DNA from: CAVZAB01 sp963773155
GTDB taxonomy: Bacteria; Pseudomonadota; Alphaproteobacteria; Rhizobiales; Beijerinckiaceae
DNA: 64,000 nt
Assembly (NCBI GenBank): GCA_963773155.1
Contig: CAVZAB010000005.1
Span: 114,982 to 178,981, forward strand
Direction of reading: 5' to 3'
Below, one piece after another: positions 37,830 through 46,815 of this stretch. The notes below the pieces were generated by a model that was given only the letters and a program-made list of their open reading frames with translations, had not been told where the DNA came from and did not search any database. The first letter of the stretch is position 1. Every line of letters starts with the position of its first letter. Both the position numbers and the translations under genes were made by a program.

Positions 37830-38506
37830 GAGGATCCTCGATCGGACAATGACATATTGACGAGGGCAGCCTAATAAGTGGTGGGAATATCCGGTTCATT
37901 TTAGCCAAGAGATTGCGGTAATCCTGGTGCTTCTGTGGTCGCCTGTGTCGCGGCCCTGCTCGCAAGGTCGAATTGCCAGGCCAAAGTCGAAACGGCTCGA
38001 TTGGCTCGTGCGAAACGGTAAGCTGCGCCTTAAATGCTTGCTCACAATTGCCCTTCTCGAGGGCACTCTTGGGTGGCCCGGCAGTCGCAATATTGAGAGT
38101 TTCCGCGGCGTTCTGCCGGTCACGAGCGGACATCGGCCGACGAAATCGGCAGCGATTACAGCCATGCCTATCATGACCTTTGGTTGTTCGTGCGCCAAAA
38201 CCGCGCCGGCAGCGTGAATGGGCTCGTTACAGTTCGTGGATGAGAAAACGTTAAAAATCTTTAGGTCGGTTTTAATGCTTGGTGAAGTGCATGCTTTAAA
38301 AGAAGGTCAGTGAGCAAAGTCGGAGCAGTTAATCATGAAACCAATGCTAGCGTGCAGGCCTACCCGCCAGGACTAAGGGGCCTCAAGGCTTATCGACCGT
38401 CGATCCTTCAGGTACGGCCGTCTCCCGGCGAGTCGCGCAAGGTTTTGGAGCAGGGAGCGCCACAGGATTGCTCCGCGGAGCAAACAAAGCACAACAGGAG
38501 AGCAGC
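37830..38506. promoter_or_regulatory. Divergent control region between exporter operon and giant substrate gene
   Basis: 677 bases without a supportable gene. The part near the giant gene (about 38240-38310) is AT-rich, with aaaacgttaaaaatcttt and ttggtgaagtgcatgc, and probably holds its promoter. AGGAG sits just before the ATG at 38507. I could not fix individual boxes. Confidence 0.45.
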
Positions 38507-41500
38507 ATGGCGTCCACCACCACTAGCCCGAATATTGCCGGCATGTTCAATGATGCGACGCGGATTCTCGAAGGCGGCCTTTGGCACAATGAGGTTGCCG
38601 TCGGCAATCAGGGCAACGGGACCGATCTGCGCTATGTGAAGGATATGACCGCGGTCGAGAACGGACTCAATGGTCTCGGCACACTTGCGACAGCCCAGGC
38701 CAAAGAGGTAGCCAAGATCCTGGCGGATATCACCACGGCGCTCAACGCGGTACAGGGTGCCCTAGCCAATGATCCCACGGCCGAGAAGGCGCTGCGCGCG
38801 GCGCAGCTCGACATTATCGGCACTATCGGGAGCGATCCGGCCCTCGCGGCGCTCACCAATTCCACCGATTCCAGCGGCCAGACGGTCACTATTTCGGCCG
38901 CGCCGCAGGAACTGGCAATGCCCGTTAGTGCCAGCACGCCGCACCGGACCTTTGCCGAACTCGGCGCCATATTCGATGATGCTCAGTCAAAGTCGCTCGG
39001 CGGCATCAATGCCGATAATTTGCCGGCCATTCAGGCCGATCTGACAATGGTCCGCGACGGTCTGAAAACCCTGATGACCGAGCACCCGCAATTGTTCGGC
39101 GGCGCAACCGGCATCCATGCCGCAACAATCGTCGATCAGCTCAATCTTCAGATCACCAATTTCGATCATCAATACGGCGTCAATCCCGACGCGGCCAAGG
39201 CGACCAACGACAATTTCCTCGACATTACCGACATCGTCGAGGGCGACGACAATCTCAAGAACATGGCCACATCCGGCTGGACACCGGCGCCGGCTGCCGC
39301 CAAGCCGCCGGTCCAATTTGCCGATAACGCTGACCAGACGACCTTCTGGGCCGAGTTTATTGCGTCCAGCAATACGCTTGGAGCCAAGGCCGAGCAACTC
39401 GTTGCAACCGGCAGCAGCAATCAGATCAAGGCCTTCGAAGCGACCCTGAAGGGCTGGGAGCAGAATGTTGCCAATTTCGACGGCGCCCAGGGCGGCATCT
39501 TCGAGGCGCGGTTTGACAACGAGCTGCTCGGTCAGAACTCGACGATCGGGGCCGACGTCGCGGCAATGATCCAGGGACTGGAAACGCACAATGCCACCCT
39601 GGTCAAATTGGCAGCTGATGGGTTCCATGCCAATGCGGCGGACGTCGGCGGCAACAACGTGCCGATCGGCGGCACCGCCGCCGACCCCGCCTCCTACAAT
39701 ACCGACGCGACCACCGCGATTGACGCCCTCGTCGGCACAACTGCAACCCTCACCGCGATCGGGTCGTTGATCCCGCAAACCCCGTCCGCTTCGGCCCAAA
39801 CTCAGGTCATCTCAAAGACCGATCAACAGAACAACGGTGCCCCGGCGAACGTGGCGCCAGTGACCCAGGTTGCCGCCGTCGTCGCCGGATCCACATCGCC
39901 GCCGGCGACTTCGACTTTTGCCGGCATGTTCAACGATGCGACGCGGATTCTCGAAGGCGGCCTTTGGCACAATGAGGTTGCCGTCGGCAATCAGGGCAAC
40001 GGGACCGATCTGCGCTATGTGAAGGATATGACCGCGGCCGAGAACGCATTGAACGCTCTCGGCACCGTTCCGGCGGCACAGGCTGGCGACGTAAGCAATA
40101 TTGTGAAGGATATTACGGCGGCGCTTGTCGCGGTACCGGGTGCCGTTGCCAACGATCCCAAGGCCGAGGCGGCGCTGCGCGCGGCGCAGCTCGACATTAT
40201 CAATATCGTCCAGAAAGATCCCGGGCTTGCCACCCTGACCAATTTCGCCGATTCCTCCGGCCAGTCGGTTCCCGCCGCGCCGCAGGAACTGGCAATGCCC
40301 GTTAGTGCCAGCACGCCGCACCGGACCTTTGCCGAACTCGGCGCCATATTCGATGATGCTCAGTCAAAGTCGCTCGGCGGCATCAATGCCGATAATTTGC
40401 CGGCCATTCAGGCCGATCTGACAATGGTCCGCGACGGTCTGAAAACCCTGATGACCGAGCACCCGCAATTGTTCGGCGGCGCAACCGGCATCCATGCCGC
40501 AACAATCGTCGATCAGCTCAATCTTCAGATCACCAATTTCGATCATCAATACGGCGTCAATCCCGACGCGGCCAAGGCGACCAACGACAATTTCCTCGAC
40601 ATTACCGACATCGTCGAGGGCGACGACAATCTCAAGAACATGGCCACATCCGGCTGGACACCGGCGCCGGCTGCCGCCAAGCCGCCGGTCCAATTTGCCG
40701 ATAACGCTGACCAGACGACCTTCTGGGCCGAGTTTATTGCGTCCAGCAATACGCTTGGAGCCAAGGCCGAGCAACTCGTTGCAACCGGCAGCAGCAATCA
40801 GATCAAGGCCTTCGAAGCGACCCTGAAGGGCTGGGAGCAGAATGTTGCCAATTTCGACGGCGCCCAGGGCGGCATCTTCGAGGCGCGGTTTGACAACGAG
40901 CTGCTCGGTCAGAACTCGACGATCGGGGCCGACGTCGCGGCAATGATCCAGGGACTGGAAACGCACAATGCCACCCTGGTCAAATTGGCAGCTGATGGGT
41001 TCCATGCCAATGCGGCGGACGTCGGCGGCAACAACGTGCCGATCGGCGGCACCGCCGCCGACCCCGCCTCCTACAATACCGACGCGACCACCGCGATTGA
41101 CGCCCTCGTCGGCACAACTGCAACCCTCACCGCGATCGGGTCGTTGATCCCGCAAACCCCGTCCGCTTCGGCCCAAACTCAGGTCATCTCAAAGACCGAT
41201 CAACAGAACAACGGTGCCCCGGCGAACGTGGCGCCAGTGACCCAGGTTGCCGCCGTCGTCGCCGGATCCACATCGCCGCCGGCGACTCCGACTTTTGCCG
41301 GCATGTTCAACGATGCGACGCGGATTCTCGAAGGCGGCCTTTGGCACAATGAGGTTGCCGTCGGCAATCAGGGCAACGGGACCGATCTGCGCTATGTGAA
41401 GGATATGACCGCGGCCGAGAACGCATTGAACGCTCTCGGCACCGTTCCGGCGGCACAGGCTGGCGACGTAAGCAATATTGTGAAGGATATTACGGCGGCG

Positions 41501-43228
41501 CTTGTCGCGGTACCGGGTGCCGTTGCCAACGATCCCAAGGCCGAGGCGGCGCTGCGCGCGGCGCAGCTCGACATTATCAATATCGTCCAGAAAGATCCCG
41601 GGCTTGCCACCCTGACCAATTTCGCCAATTCCTCCGGCCAGTCGGTTCCCGCCGCGCCGCAGGAACTGGCAATGCCCGTTAGTGCCAGCACGCCGCACCG
41701 GACCTTTGCCGAACTCGGCGCCATATTCGATGATGCTCAGTCAAAGTCGCTCGGCGGCATCAATGCCGATAATTTGCCGGCCATTCAGGCCGATCTGACA
41801 ATGGTCCGCGACGGTCTGAAAACCCTGATGACCGAGCACCCGCAATTGTTCGGCGGCGCAACCGGCATCCATGCCGCAACAATCGTCGATCAGCTCAATC
41901 TTCAGATCACCAATTTCGATCATCAATACGGCGTCAATCCCGACGCGGCCAAGGCGACCAACGACAATTTCCTCGACATTACCGACATCGTCGAGGGCGA
42001 CGACAATCTCAAGAACATGGCCACATCCGGCTGGACACCGGCGCCGGCTGCCGCCAAGCCGCCGGTCCAATTTGCCGATAACGCTGACCAGACGACCTTC
42101 TGGGCCGAGTTTATTGCGTCCAGCAATACGCTTGGAGCCAAGGCCGAGCAACTCGTTGCAACCGGCAGCAGCAATCAGATCAAGGCCTTCGAAGCGACCC
42201 TGAAGGGTTGGGAGCAGAATGTTGCCAATTTCGACGGCGCCCAGGGCGGCATCTTCGAGGCGCGGTTTGACAACGAGCTGCTCGGTCAGAACTCGACGAT
42301 CGGGGCCGACGTCGCGGCAATGATCCAGGGACTGGAAACGCACAATGCCACCCTGGTCAAATTGGCAGCTGATGGGTTCCATGCCAATGCGGCGGACGTC
42401 GGCGGCAACAACGTGCCGATCGGCGGCACCGCCGCCGACCCCGCCTCCTACAATACCGACGCGACCACCGCGATTGACGCCCTCGTCGGCACAACTGCAA
42501 CCCTCACCGCGATCGGGTCGTTGATCCCGCAAACCCCGTCCGCTTCGGTCAAAACTCAGGTCATCTCAAAGACCGATCATCAGGCCGATAGCCCAAAAAT
42601 TGTTGATAATAGTGGCCTCGAGCGCACCATAACCCTCGGTGGCGGCGACCAGTTTGTGACGCTGACCGGCGCCGGTCATGATACACTTGTGCTTGGCGGC
42701 GGCATCAACTCGGTTTTGATTCAAACCGGCTCGGCGACTGTCCTTGGCGGATCGGGAGCCTCGACCATTCAGGGTGGCAGTGGGACGCTGACTTTTCTTG
42801 GAGGCAGCGGCATAGACAAAGTCATGGCCGGTTCGGGCGACGCTCGGCTGATCGGGGGCAGCGGCAGCGAGACCTTTGTCGCGGGAACCGGTCATACCTT
42901 CATGCAAGCTGGTCAGGGTGCCACCACTTTTGTCGGTGGGCATACCGAGGACGTGATGATCGGCAATTCCTTCGCCATGGGACAGCCGGATCTGTTTTCC
43001 TTTAGCGCGGCCCAGAGTGGCGGCCAACACCTGATCCAGGATTTCGTGCAGGGGCACGACAAGCTGCAATTGGTGGGCTATAATATCGCCGATGTCCTTG
43101 CTCATGATGTCAGCCAGACCAATACCGGCGGGCAGCTGAGCACTGTCCTGATGCCTGATCAGCATACGAAGATCACCTTGAGCGGATTCTCGGGCCACCT
43201 GACCGCGGCCGATTTTCAGCAGGCCTGA
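38507..43228 (+). CDS. Giant repeat protein, probable type I secretion substrate
   Basis: 1573 residues. Three tandem units of about 459 residues (each beginning near AGMFNDATRILEGGLWHNEV) are followed by a glycine-rich region of about 220 residues (ITLGGGDQFVTLTGAGHDTL, VLGGSGASTIQGGSG, FLGGSGIDKVMAGSGD, LIGGSGSETFVAGTG) and a C-terminal block LIQDFVQGHDKLQLVGYNIA ending TKITLSGFSGHLTAADFQ. That ending is typical of RTX-like type I secretion signals. No N-terminal signal peptide. Nonapeptide repeats mostly lack the calcium-binding Asp, so calcium binding may be weak. The repeats look mainly helical, with Ala/Asp-rich low-Cys composition. An adhesin, matrix or surface-layer role is possible, but I do not recognise the repeat. 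Confidence 0.88.
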   Translation: MASTTTSPNIAGMFNDATRILEGGLWHNEVAVGNQGNGTDLRYVKDMTAVENGLNGLGTLATAQAKEVAKILADITTALNAVQGALANDPTAEKALRAAQLDIIGTIGSDPALAALTNSTDSSGQTVTISAAPQELAMPVSASTPHRTFAELGAIFDDAQSKSLGGINADNLPAIQADLTMVRDGLKTLMTEHPQLFGGATGIHAATIVDQLNLQITNFDHQYGVNPDAAKATNDNFLDITDIVEGDDNLKNMATSGWTPAPAAAKPPVQFADNADQTTFWAEFIASSNTLGAKAEQLVATGSSNQIKAFEATLKGWEQNVANFDGAQGGIFEARFDNELLGQNSTIGADVAAMIQGLETHNATLVKLAADGFHANAADVGGNNVPIGGTAADPASYNTDATTAIDALVGTTATLTAIGSLIPQTPSASAQTQVISKTDQQNNGAPANVAPVTQVAAVVAGSTSPPATSTFAGMFNDATRILEGGLWHNEVAVGNQGNGTDLRYVKDMTAAENALNALGTVPAAQAGDVSNIVKDITAALVAVPGAVANDPKAEAALRAAQLDIINIVQKDPGLATLTNFADSSGQSVPAAPQELAMPVSASTPHRTFAELGAIFDDAQSKSLGGINADNLPAIQADLTMVRDGLKTLMTEHPQLFGGATGIHAATIVDQLNLQITNFDHQYGVNPDAAKATNDNFLDITDIVEGDDNLKNMATSGWTPAPAAAKPPVQFADNADQTTFWAEFIASSNTLGAKAEQLVATGSSNQIKAFEATLKGWEQNVANFDGAQGGIFEARFDNELLGQNSTIGADVAAMIQGLETHNATLVKLAADGFHANAADVGGNNVPIGGTAADPASYNTDATTAIDALVGTTATLTAIGSLIPQTPSASAQTQVISKTDQQNNGAPANVAPVTQVAAVVAGSTSPPATPTFAGMFNDATRILEGGLWHNEVAVGNQGNGTDLRYVKDMTAAENALNALGTVPAAQAGDVSNIVKDITAALVAVPGAVANDPKAEAALRAAQLDIINIVQKDPGLATLTNFANSSGQSVPAAPQELAMPVSASTPHRTFAELGAIFDDAQSKSLGGINADNLPAIQADLTMVRDGLKTLMTEHPQLFGGATGIHAATIVDQLNLQITNFDHQYGVNPDAAKATNDNFLDITDIVEGDDNLKNMATSGWTPAPAAAKPPVQFADNADQTTFWAEFIASSNTLGAKAEQLVATGSSNQIKAFEATLKGWEQNVANFDGAQGGIFEARFDNELLGQNSTIGADVAAMIQGLETHNATLVKLAADGFHANAADVGGNNVPIGGTAADPASYNTDATTAIDALVGTTATLTAIGSLIPQTPSASVKTQVISKTDHQADSPKIVDNSGLERTITLGGGDQFVTLTGAGHDTLVLGGGINSVLIQTGSATVLGGSGASTIQGGSGTLTFLGGSGIDKVMAGSGDARLIGGSGSETFVAGTGHTFMQAGQGATTFVGGHTEDVMIGNSFAMGQPDLFSFSAAQSGGQHLIQDFVQGHDKLQLVGYNIADVLAHDVSQTNTGGQLSTVLMPDQHTKITLSGFSGHLTAADFQQA
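38537..39919 (+). repeat. Giant-protein repeat unit 1 (1383 bp)
   Basis: The first of three tandem coding repeats. Its outer parts are essentially identical to unit 2, but a block at about 38645-38900 differs in many bases and is 6 bases (two codons) longer. Confidence 0.9.
39920..41296 (+). repeat. Giant-protein repeat unit 2 (1377 bp)
   Basis: Nearly base-for-base the same as unit 3. The few differences I noticed include an Asp/Asn codon change (gccgattcc against gccaattcc) and a Ser/Pro change at the unit boundary (acttcgact against actccgact). Recent duplication or gene conversion. Confidence 0.9.
41297..42579 (+). repeat. Giant-protein repeat unit 3 (about 1283 bp)
   Basis: Matches unit 2 until about 42549, where it turns into the linker to the glycine-rich C-terminal region (KTDHQADSPKIVDNSG). 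It lacks the inter-unit linker rich in Ala/Pro/Thr that follows units 1 and 2. Confidence 0.88.
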
Positions 43229-43253
43229 ACAAGCAAACCGGCGATGGGACGAG

Positions 43254-43282
43254 CAGCCGGCCACTTGGCCGGCTGTTTGTTG
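43254..43282 (+). terminator. Rho-independent terminator after the giant repeat gene
   Basis: A 9-bp perfect stem CAGCCGGCC / GGCCGGCTG with loop ACTT, followed by TTTGTT, 25 bases after the stop codon. Very GC-rich stem; the T-run is short. Confidence 0.75.
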
Positions 43283-43445
43283 AGCGGATCTGGCGCCTCA
43301 GGCATTGCCCAGCCAAGCCAGCCTCTGCCGATCAATTAAGCAGAAAGTCTGAAAATGGAGCAGATGGCGTGGCGGCGGGATCTCCTCGCGACCCAATTGA
43401 GGCCGCGATTGAAGTAAGGCTGACCCCCACCACACTTCATTCATC

Positions 43446-43461
43446 TGGCATACGGTTTGCG
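43446..43461 (+). promoter_or_regulatory. Sigma-54 (RpoN) promoter for the polyamine-type ABC operon
   Basis: TGGCATACGGTTTGCG matches the RpoN consensus: TGGCA, six bases, TTGC, with the invariant GG and GC exactly 12 bases apart. The transcript would start near 43472, about 20 bases before the ATG at 43492. This suggests nitrogen control of the transporter through an NtrC-like activator. Confidence 0.65.
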
Positions 43462-43491
43462 TGATCTGCGCCGAAGATCAGAGCGTGGGCC

Positions 43492-44487
43492 ATGCGATCA
43501 ACGACGCTAGAGCTTGTCCAGGTAACGAAGCGTTATGGTGCGACGCTGGCGGTTGACGCGATCGATTTGAAGATCGATGCAGGGACCTATTGCTGTCTGC
43601 TCGGTCCCTCGGGCTGCGGCAAAACCTCGACTTTGCGTATGATTGCCGGCCATGAATCGGTCTCGGAAGGCGACATAATACTTGGGCCGGCCAACATTAC
43701 CGAACTTCCGCCGGCCCGCCGGGGCACGGCAATGATGTTCCAGAATTACGCGCTATTTCCGCATCTATCCAGCCTCGACAACGTGGCCTTCTCCCTGAAA
43801 ATGAGGGGCGTCGACAAAGCTTCCCGACGGTCGCGGGCCCTCGAACTTCTGCATTTGGTTGCCATGGAGTCCTACGCTGATCGGTTGCCAGCGCAATTGT
43901 CGGGTGGCCAGCAGCAGCGCGTGGCACTGGCACGAGCGCTGATTACCGAACCGCAAATTCTCCTGCTTGACGAGCCGCTTTCCGCGCTTGACCCCTTTCT
44001 GCGGATCCGGATGCGGGCCGAACTGCGCCGGCTGCACGAACAACTTGGGATCATCTTCATCCACGTCACTCATAGTCAGGATGAGGCTATGGCGCTTGCC
44101 GATCTGGTCGTAGTTATGAACGGCGGCAAAATCGAGCAAATTGGACCGGCGCGGACCATTTTCAATGCACCGGCGACGGAATTTGTCGCGCGTTTTATCG
44201 GCGCCCACAATGTCATCGAAACAGAAACTGGCCTAGTTGCGGTTCGTGCCGACAAGCTCTGGCTCAATCGCGCGAGAACGGTCGCCGACGCGCAATTCTC
44301 GGCGGTCGTTCGCGCCGTCGAATATCAGGGCATGCGGGTTCAGGTGACACTCGACAGCCCGGCGTCGAAGGGTCTGACCGCGCTTCTTACGGATGACGCC
44401 TTCCAATCGCAAAGGTTTGCCCCGGGTGAGGGTGTGTGGGTCAGCTGGGCCAAGGACGACATCCATCAACTGCAACCGAGCGCATGA
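43492..44487 (+). CDS. ABC transporter ATP-binding protein, polyamine type
   Basis: 331-residue PotA-like ATPase energising an importer. Walker A GPSGCGKTSTLRMIAGHE, Q-loop MMFQNYALFPHLS, signature LSGGQQQRVALARAL, Walker B ILLLDEPLSALD, and a C-terminal TOBE domain (about 240-325). The first gene of a four-gene operon (ATPase, binding protein, two permeases) of the spermidine/putrescine/opine class. It sits just downstream of a sigma-54 promoter match. The exact substrate is not readable. Confidence 0.88.
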   Translation: MRSTTLELVQVTKRYGATLAVDAIDLKIDAGTYCCLLGPSGCGKTSTLRMIAGHESVSEGDIILGPANITELPPARRGTAMMFQNYALFPHLSSLDNVAFSLKMRGVDKASRRSRALELLHLVAMESYADRLPAQLSGGQQQRVALARALITEPQILLLDEPLSALDPFLRIRMRAELRRLHEQLGIIFIHVTHSQDEAMALADLVVVMNGGKIEQIGPARTIFNAPATEFVARFIGAHNVIETETGLVAVRADKLWLNRARTVADAQFSAVVRAVEYQGMRVQVTLDSPASKGLTALLTDDAFQSQRFAPGEGVWVSWAKDDIHQLQPSA

Positions 44488-44519
44488 GGCGCGAGGACGA
44501 TTGCCAAGGAGAAGGACGA

Positions 44520-45809
44520 ATGAAGAAGACGATCAGTAAGGCAGAAATATCGAGGCGAAAGCTGCTCAAAGGGGCAGGAGCCGTGGCCGGGATCCTGGGC
44601 GGGTCGCAGGCGATCACGGGTTTTCCAGCGATTTTGGCACAGGATGCCAAGGTGTTGCGTTACCTCGGCACTGCCGTAAATCAATCCGCCGACATAGCAA
44701 AGAAGGTCAAAGAAGACACCGGCATCACGATTGAATATGTGGCGGTGACGACCGACGACGTGACCAAGAGAGTGATTACCCAACCCAATTCCTACGACAT
44801 CGTCGACACCGAATATTTCAGCCTGAAGAAGCTTATTCCCTCTGGCAATCTGCTCGCAATGGACGCAACCAAGATCAAGAATTTCGACAAGATCACCCCG
44901 GTATTCACCAAGGGCGAATTGCCGAATGGCAAGAAGATCGGTGGCCAGGGAACCGCGCCCTGGAAAGTTATGTTTTTGGAGGGGTCGACCTCGACAAAAT
45001 TTGCAACGAGCCCGACACAATGGGCGACGCTGATCCCGACCGTCTACAATGCTGATACGCTGGGAATCCGGCCGGACCTGATCAAGCGTCCAATTCAAAG
45101 CTGGGCTGAACTCCTTAACCCGGAATTCAAGGGCAAGGCATCGATCCTCAATATTCCGTCGATCGGAATCATGGATGCCGCGATGGTCGTCGAGGCGACC
45201 GGGGCCTATAAATATCCCGACAAGGGCAATATGACCAAGGCCGAAATAGACATGACGATGAAGCTGCTCACCGACGCCAAGAAGAGCGGCCAGTTTCGGG
45301 CCTTCTGGAAGGATTTCAACGAAAGCGTCAACCTGATGGCGTCGGGAGAAACCGTCATCCAGTCGATGTGGTCGCCGGCCGTGACAGCGGTCCGCTCCAA
45401 GGGAATTCCATGCGTCTTCCAGCCGCTTAGGGAAGGCTATCGCTCATGGGCATCCGGCTTTGCTGTGTCCAAGGGGGTCAGTGGCAAGAAGGCAGAGGTC
45501 GCCTACGAGTTCGTCAACTGGTTCCTCGACGGTTGGGCCGGCGCCTATCTAAACCGTCAGGGCTATTATTCTGCCGTTCTGGAAACGGCCAAGGCGAATA
45601 TGGCCCCCTATGAATGGGCCTTTTGGATGGAGGGTAAGCCAGCCGAAAAGGATATTGTGGCACCGGACGGAACATTGCTCGAGAAGGCTGGGGCAGTGCG
45701 CGACGGCGGATCCTACGATGATCGGATGGGCAATGTCGCGTGCTGGAATGCGGTAATGGACGAAAACGATTACATGGTCCGCAAGTGGAACGAGTTCATC
45801 GCGGCCTGA
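44520..45809 (+). CDS. ABC transporter substrate-binding protein, Tat-exported
   Basis: 429-residue family 1 solute-binding protein, PotD-like. A twin-arginine signal (ISRRKLLKG at residues 10-18, then GAVAGILGGSQAITGFPAI) sends it folded to the periplasm. The first mature part is VLRYLGTAVNQSADIAKKV; later VAYEFVNWFLDGWAGAYLNR. AAGGAGAAGG precedes the ATG at 44520. It lies between the ATPase and first permease genes, with gaps of 32 and 56 bases. Likely ligands are polyamines or other small cationic amines, by analogy only. Confidence 0.87.
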   Translation: MKKTISKAEISRRKLLKGAGAVAGILGGSQAITGFPAILAQDAKVLRYLGTAVNQSADIAKKVKEDTGITIEYVAVTTDDVTKRVITQPNSYDIVDTEYFSLKKLIPSGNLLAMDATKIKNFDKITPVFTKGELPNGKKIGGQGTAPWKVMFLEGSTSTKFATSPTQWATLIPTVYNADTLGIRPDLIKRPIQSWAELLNPEFKGKASILNIPSIGIMDAAMVVEATGAYKYPDKGNMTKAEIDMTMKLLTDAKKSGQFRAFWKDFNESVNLMASGETVIQSMWSPAVTAVRSKGIPCVFQPLREGYRSWASGFAVSKGVSGKKAEVAYEFVNWFLDGWAGAYLNRQGYYSAVLETAKANMAPYEWAFWMEGKPAEKDIVAPDGTLLEKAGAVRDGGSYDDRMGNVACWNAVMDENDYMVRKWNEFIAA

Positions 45810-45865
45810 CGGGACCCAACCGGGTTCGCTAAGGTCTTGGCCGAAGCGGACCCGGGATTGACGAA

Positions 45866-46813
45866 ATGGAAAATCCGATTGCCTTGACAGAACCGGCTCC
45901 GATCGCGCCGGGCGAACGAATATCAAAGAGTTCGGGTCGCCTGCGCCGTGAGCCGACGGGCTGGCTGCAAGCGTTGCCCTTTACTGCGGTTTTCGCACTA
46001 TTTTTCATTGTGCCGCTCTGTCTAGTCGTTGTGGTGAGTTTTTGGGATTATAACGAATTTCAAATCCTGCCGGCCTTCACATTTCGCAGCTACAGCGAAA
46101 CATTCGAGGGGTGCCTCGACCGATTGCCGCAAGTCTGCACAATCGTAAAGACCTATCTATCCACCGCGAAATTCTGTTTTATCGTCTGGGCTCTAACTTT
46201 GGTGGTGGGCTTTATCATCGCCTATTTCCTTGCCTTTCACGTCCGCACCCTGACAATGCAGATGAGCTTGTTTCTGGTCTGCACGATCCCCTTTTGGACG
46301 TCCAATGTCATTCGAATGATTGCCTGGATTCCGCTTCTCGGCCGCAATGGTCTAGTCAATCGGACACTGTTATCGCTTGGTCTTACTCGACAGCCCGTGG
46401 AATGGCTGCTGTTTTCCGATTTTTCCGTGGTTCTCGCTTTCGTTCATCTGTTCACCTTCTTCATGGTCGTGCCGATCTTCAATTCCATGATGCGAATTGA
46501 CCGCTCGTTGATCGAGGCTGCCTACGATGCCGGCGCGACGGGCTGGCAGAGCCTTTGGAATATCATCATTCCGCTTTCAAAACCCGGCATCACCATCGGC
46601 TCGATTTTCGTTGTGACGATTGTGATGGGTGATTTCATCACCTTCGGTGTGATGGGCGGCCAGCAGATTGCCTCGGCCGGGAAGATTATTGAGAGCAGAC
46701 TAAACGCCCTGCAATTTCCGCCGGGCGCCGCAAATGCCGTGATACTCCTTGGCATTACCTTGGTGGTAATTGCGGCCTTGACGCGCATCGTCGACATTCG
46801 CAAGGAGCTTTGA
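45866..46813 (+). CDS. ABC transporter permease 1, PotB-like
   Basis: 315 residues with six membrane helices (first at LPFTAVFALFFIVPLCLVVVV) and the EAA loop IEAAYDAGATGWQSLWNIII that docks the ATPase. Typical PotB-type entry with a long first periplasmic loop (FRSYSETFEGCLDRLPQVCT). Its stop overlaps the region of the next start (TTGAGCATG), so the two permeases are probably coupled. Confidence 0.88.
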   Translation: MENPIALTEPAPIAPGERISKSSGRLRREPTGWLQALPFTAVFALFFIVPLCLVVVVSFWDYNEFQILPAFTFRSYSETFEGCLDRLPQVCTIVKTYLSTAKFCFIVWALTLVVGFIIAYFLAFHVRTLTMQMSLFLVCTIPFWTSNVIRMIAWIPLLGRNGLVNRTLLSLGLTRQPVEWLLFSDFSVVLAFVHLFTFFMVVPIFNSMMRIDRSLIEAAYDAGATGWQSLWNIIIPLSKPGITIGSIFVVTIVMGDFITFGVMGGQQIASAGKIIESRLNALQFPPGAANAVILLGITLVVIAALTRIVDIRKEL

Positions 46814-46815
46814 GC

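Noticed and set aside
38987..42532. Three long minus-strand open frames (about 263-270 codons) inside the giant repeat gene
   Set aside because: They are exact copies of each other because the gene under them is repeated; composition is that of an antisense shadow, with no start signals.
38537..42579. CRISPR array or satellite DNA
   Set aside because: The 1.38-kb units are coding, in frame and far too long; no short direct repeats with unique spacers occur anywhere in the window.
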